64,000 nucleotides of DNA from Gemmatimonadota bacterium. GTDB lineage: Bacteria > Latescibacterota > UBA2968 > GCA-2709665. The stretch spans positions 227,757-291,756 of the forward strand of contig JAPPFJ010000014.1 of assembly GCA_028877215.1 (NCBI GenBank), written 5' to 3'. The notes under the pieces were generated by a model. It was not told where the DNA came from, made no database searches, and was given only the letters and a program-made list of their open reading frames with translations. A program made the position numbers and the translations under genes. Every line of letters begins with the position of its first letter. Within the stretch, counting starts at the first letter, position 1. Positions 61,347 through 64,000 of this stretch are shown here, piece by piece.

Positions 61347-63545
61347 TCATTCCTCACATTCAGCGAAACAATACAGCATTCCGTCGCCGGCGCCCACGCA
61401 AAACCCGCCTTCGGTCAGACACGGCGCGGCAGTGATGGGGGAGCCGAGGGTGGTGCGGCTGACGCAGGCGCCGGTCAGCGCGTTCAGGATGTAAACGCAA
61501 CCGTCACCGCCGCAGATGAGCAGACGGTCCCCGTAGATGACCGGCGCCGCGAGAATGGACCGGACCTCGCGGCGGGCCGGGACCATGTCCATCAGGTCAT
61601 TGCCCGTCTGAAAGCGCCACAACACCTCGCCCGATTGGAGATCCAAACAGAATGCCTCGCCGTGCGGCGTGGTCGTGTACAACCGTCCATCCCGCACGGC
61701 GAGCCCGGTGGGATACCTCGACGGAAGCACGGCCCTGTTCCACACCACCTCGCCGGAATTGACGCTCAGGACCGCCAGTTGCGCCGGCTCGCCCCCATAC
61801 CAGTGAAGAGCCGGGGCGCCGCTGCCGGTTACCAGCAGGCCGCCATCCACCACGGGCCGGGCGTAGGGATTCTCGACGCCCAGGGTCCGTTCCCAGACCA
61901 CCTTGCCGTTACGTCTGTCCAACGCCATCAATCCACGGCGCTGAACGAGCAGAATGAGCAGGTCGCCGAAGACCCGCGGGCTAGCGTAGCACGGCCAGCC
62001 ATCGCCGCCCTCAATTTCAGCGTACCATTGTCGCGCGCCGGTTTTCAGGTTGTAGGCGCCCATGCCGGCCTTGCCGCCGGCATACACGGTCTCGCCGTCA
62101 ATCACTGGAGAAGCATAGATCCACCGCTCCGGAAAACCGGGAAGGTCGGCCTTCCAGCGAACGCATCCCGAGTCCGTTTCGATGACGTACAATCGCCCGG
62201 CAACGGACACCGCCGCGCATAGATCGTTCCCGATGTCTGCAGTTGCTGAAGGTGGGGTGACCGCCACGCTGTTCTTGACGGCTGTGTCCGTAGAAACGCG
62301 CCACGCAAGCGCGCCGCTTCGAGCGTCGACACAGGCGACACCACTCTGAGCGGGAAATCCTTCGTCCGCCAGGCTTACGAGGATCCGATCGCCGGAACGT
62401 ACCGGCGCGGCGCGGTGCAGCCCCACCGGAAGACAATGCGTCCAGAGCAGCCGCAGGCCACTGCCTGTTTCATCGAACGAAATCGACTCGTTCTCCTCGC
62501 GCCGCGGCGGGCTCGAGGTCCGCACAAGGGGCTTGAGCCGGAACTCGAAGGCCTCGTCTCGGAATTCTACGAGTCTATACCCGCGGGGTCGTATGTCGAG
62601 GCCGCCGAAACAGAGCGGGGGTACCGCCGCAACGACAATCCCGTCCCGGGTGAACACCTTGCTGGAGTGCCAATGCCCATGCATCACCAGCTTTACACGA
62701 TACCGGCGCAACGAGTTCAGGAAAGTCATGGACGGCGGCTTGTGAAGGAAGACGACGCTTCTACGATCACGCGGTTGTTGCGACAGGTCCGCCCACAGCC
62801 AGTCTTCCTTACGCTTCCGGTCCCGCGCCGGGTAGAAATTATCCTCGTTCGGATAGAGGACGAAATGCCAACGCCCGCGATCGAAACTGTAATACGGCGG
62901 GCCGAGTACCCGTTCATAGTGGCGCGTGAAGGGTTCGCCTTCGCGCTGCTTCAGGATCTCCTCGATCTTCGCGTATTCCCTCCTGTGTTTCAATGCGACA
63001 AGCTCGTCGACCGTCAGATCGCCGAAGCGCTCCTGGTTTCCGTCGTGTCCGCCGAACATCGGCAACACAGGCGTTGAAACGCTCTTGATGGCAGCGTGAA
63101 ATTGTTCGAGTTCCTCGAGCGTCCCCCAGTCCGTCAGGTCGCCGCTCGCAACGATCAGATCCGGGTTGGCCTCCCGTTCAAGTTGTCGCAAATCCTGCGA
63201 CAATGTCTCGCCCTGAATCCGGCCTTCGTCCAACACCACGTGGGTATCGCTGATATGGGCCATTGAAAAAGCCCGTCGGTCCCCATCCGGCAGCCTCGTG
63301 AGATCGAAATCGACATCGCGCTGTTCGCGTGTCCATCCAATCGTCGAACGATAGAATCCCTCACCGGGACGGAAGCCGTCCGGAACCGTCACGAAAACGA
63401 ACCGGTGCCCGCCCGGCGAGACCTCCAGCGCGTAGCGACCGGCCGAATCCGTTCGCACCACGTGTTCTCCGTTAGAAACGGGGACGTTTTCAATTGCGCG
63501 GTCCGAGGAAGCGTCGCGGACCTGGCCTTCGACGGGAATTGTCAT
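61347..63545 (-). CDS. Metallophosphoesterase with Ig-like N-domain and C-terminal PQQ-type propeller
   Basis: 732 aa. Residues 1-~85 are a carboxypeptidase-regulatory-like beta-sandwich (VPVEGQVRD-type start, SAGRYALEVSPGGHRFVFV). The metallophosphoesterase (about 90-340) has MAHISDTHV, VASGDLTDWG, MFGGHDGN (where GNHE/D is standard), FLHKPP and VMHGHWHS, so all metal ligands except the GN motif's Asn context are plain. From ~360 to the end seven PQQ/WD-like blades (LAWRVSTD, VRWKADLP, ARQWYAEI, VVWERTLG, VVWNRAVL, VLWRFQTG) form a propeller. GGAGG 8 nt before ATG 63545. Substrate unknown, maybe a phosphorylated glycan. Confidence 0.85.
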   Translation of the reverse strand: MTIPVEGQVRDASSDRAIENVPVSNGEHVVRTDSAGRYALEVSPGGHRFVFVTVPDGFRPGEGFYRSTIGWTREQRDVDFDLTRLPDGDRRAFSMAHISDTHVVLDEGRIQGETLSQDLRQLEREANPDLIVASGDLTDWGTLEELEQFHAAIKSVSTPVLPMFGGHDGNQERFGDLTVDELVALKHRREYAKIEEILKQREGEPFTRHYERVLGPPYYSFDRGRWHFVLYPNEDNFYPARDRKRKEDWLWADLSQQPRDRRSVVFLHKPPSMTFLNSLRRYRVKLVMHGHWHSSKVFTRDGIVVAAVPPLCFGGLDIRPRGYRLVEFRDEAFEFRLKPLVRTSSPPRREENESISFDETGSGLRLLWTHCLPVGLHRAAPVRSGDRILVSLADEGFPAQSGVACVDARSGALAWRVSTDTAVKNSVAVTPPSATADIGNDLCAAVSVAGRLYVIETDSGCVRWKADLPGFPERWIYASPVIDGETVYAGGKAGMGAYNLKTGARQWYAEIEGGDGWPCYASPRVFGDLLILLVQRRGLMALDRRNGKVVWERTLGVENPYARPVVDGGLLVTGSGAPALHWYGGEPAQLAVLSVNSGEVVWNRAVLPSRYPTGLAVRDGRLYTTTPHGEAFCLDLQSGEVLWRFQTGNDLMDMVPARREVRSILAAPVIYGDRLLICGGDGCVYILNALTGACVSRTTLGSPITAAPCLTEGGFCVGAGDGMLYCFAECEE

Positions 63546-63903
63546 CGATCAAACCTCCTGAAATCACGCGGATTGAACACGAAACAGGCCCCTTCTCCGC
63601 TGCGAAAAGGGACCCGTACAGGCAAATCTATCCGGTGAATCGACCGATCATTGTCGGTTCGGCGTTCGGCACTCATCGACGCCTCCACGATTTCCGTGCC
63701 GGCTTCCGGTTATCCTGTTTAGCAGTCCGTTGATAAAGTTGCTCTGCAGGCGAGGCCGAGCCATTGTGGCCGAAGACAAGGCGCGCGACCGAGTCCCATC
63801 CCTCGATTCGGCGAGGGAGCGCAACGCAGTATTTCGACCGCAAGGGCCGGCCGTAGACCGGATGGGCTTTTTCAACGGGCTGTTAAGGTGAGGCTTTGCC
63901 CGA
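63546..63903. other. Intergenic region before the last gene
   Basis: 358 bp without a credible gene. The first ~175 bp show no motif I recognise apart from the inverted pair CCCCTT / AAAGGG (63588-63612). The rest is the family B element at 63723-63882. Confidence 0.6.
63723..63882. mobile_element. Family B element, long copy (160 bp)
   Basis: Imperfect terminal inverted repeats CAGTCCGTTGATAAA and TTTTTCAACGGGCTG. The inner sequence includes GTTGCTCTGCAGGCGAGGCC near the left end and CCGGATGGGC near the right end, both found again in the 57-bp copy next to trmD. No ORF. A clear target duplication was not found (flanks TTTAG / TTAAG). Confidence 0.65.
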
Positions 63904-64000
63904 TCACTGGCCAGGCAGGCGGTACGATACGCTCTTGTTCACCGCTTCGTCGATGGTCTCCGGCGATATCAGGACCGTCGTGGAGACTTCCAGTGCGCCC
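63904..64000 (-). CDS. Unidentified gene, C-terminal 32 residues only
   Basis: The minus strand is open from the right edge to a TGA at 63904-63906 and encodes ALEVSTTVLISPETIDEAVN followed by KSVSYRLPGQ. The fragment is too short to identify. It probably reads in the same direction as the metallophosphoesterase gene. Confidence 0.4.
   Translation of the reverse strand, partial: GALEVSTTVLISPETIDEAVNKSVSYRLPGQ

Noticed and set aside
63723..63882. Perfect target duplication for the family B element
   Set aside because: Flanks TTTAG and TTAAG agree only in part; I do not claim a duplication.

Overview
The window is a GC-rich (by eye about 60%) bacterial chromosome segment with no phage, plasmid or transposase genes. 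The housekeeping gene order (uppS-cdsA-dxr-rseP; rpsP-rimM-trmD-rplS) is typical of Gram-negative bacteria. Large polytopic DUF6785-like membrane proteins, phytanoyl-CoA-dioxygenase-like oxygenases, DUF4143 ATPases and many one-off glycoside-hydrolase-like proteins suggest Latescibacterota or a neighbouring FCB-type or Poribacteria-like lineage. That placement is inferred from gene content, not from a marker tree.

Layout. 1-3740 (minus): isoprenoid, undecaprenol and phospholipid operon uppS-cdsA-dxr-rseP, with the rseP 3' end cut by the window edge. 3800-9500: 5-formyl-THF cyclo-ligase, a pentapeptide-repeat protein, an RluA-type pseudouridine synthase, a predicted outer-membrane protein, a PASTA protein and rpe. 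9666-13625 (plus): ffh, rpsP, rimM, trmD, rplS, a small membrane protein and tRNA-Val(UAC), closed by a strong hairpin. 13821-17545: a TIM-barrel-like protein, an NAD-dependent sugar epimerase and a GNAT acetyltransferase.

17651-24396 (plus) is the most unusual locus. A promoter overlapping a dyad precedes a 768-residue fusion of a CxC/YraQ-type metal permease, with a His/Asp-rich loop, to an HflK-like SPFH domain. Two separate SPFH proteins, a periplasmic binding protein and a small membrane protein follow, then a terminator and a ZIP-type metal transporter. I read it as a candidate membrane-microdomain metal-handling system.

25495-30553 (minus): a DegT-type aminotransferase, a two-domain acyltransferase, a DUF4143 ATPase bracketed by identical hairpin motifs, and an APH-like kinase. 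30799-36644 (plus): a promoter with an operator-like dyad, an MpaB/DUF2236 oxygenase that seems to use a non-canonical start, an RND/MMPL exporter, a LolA-like protein and an outer-membrane barrel, probably one lipid or hydrophobe export operon. An intradiol dioxygenase follows.

37483-60481 (almost all minus) is a catabolic island. It holds three paralogous 659-671 aa membrane proteins, two PhyH oxygenases, an enolase-superfamily dehydratase, a tandem amidohydrolase, a polysaccharide-deacetylase-like protein, two related GH42-like proteins with a CYCxxC motif, two alpha-barrel proteins, a GH43-like propeller, two VOC proteins and a DoxX protein. Each of these genes mostly has its own strong Shine-Dalgarno. 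60504-61237 looks like a toxin-antitoxin pair (PBECR-like nuclease; DUF2283-HTH) with nested operators. A metallophosphoesterase/PQQ-propeller fusion and a gene fragment close the window.

Four families of non-coding repeats are spread through the window. Family A is a 188-bp MITE with 17-bp terminal inverted repeats and TNA target duplications (7816, 41491, 46727; fragments at 26639 and 44697). Family B is a 160-bp element with CAGYCCGTTGA ends (63723, and a 57-bp derivative at 11981 touching trmD). Family C is a composite GTAGACG/AAGACG array (4467 and 58380). Family D is the hairpin motif AGGCTATTTCAAA around the DUF4143 gene. Families A and C sit at or across the stop codons of neighbouring genes.
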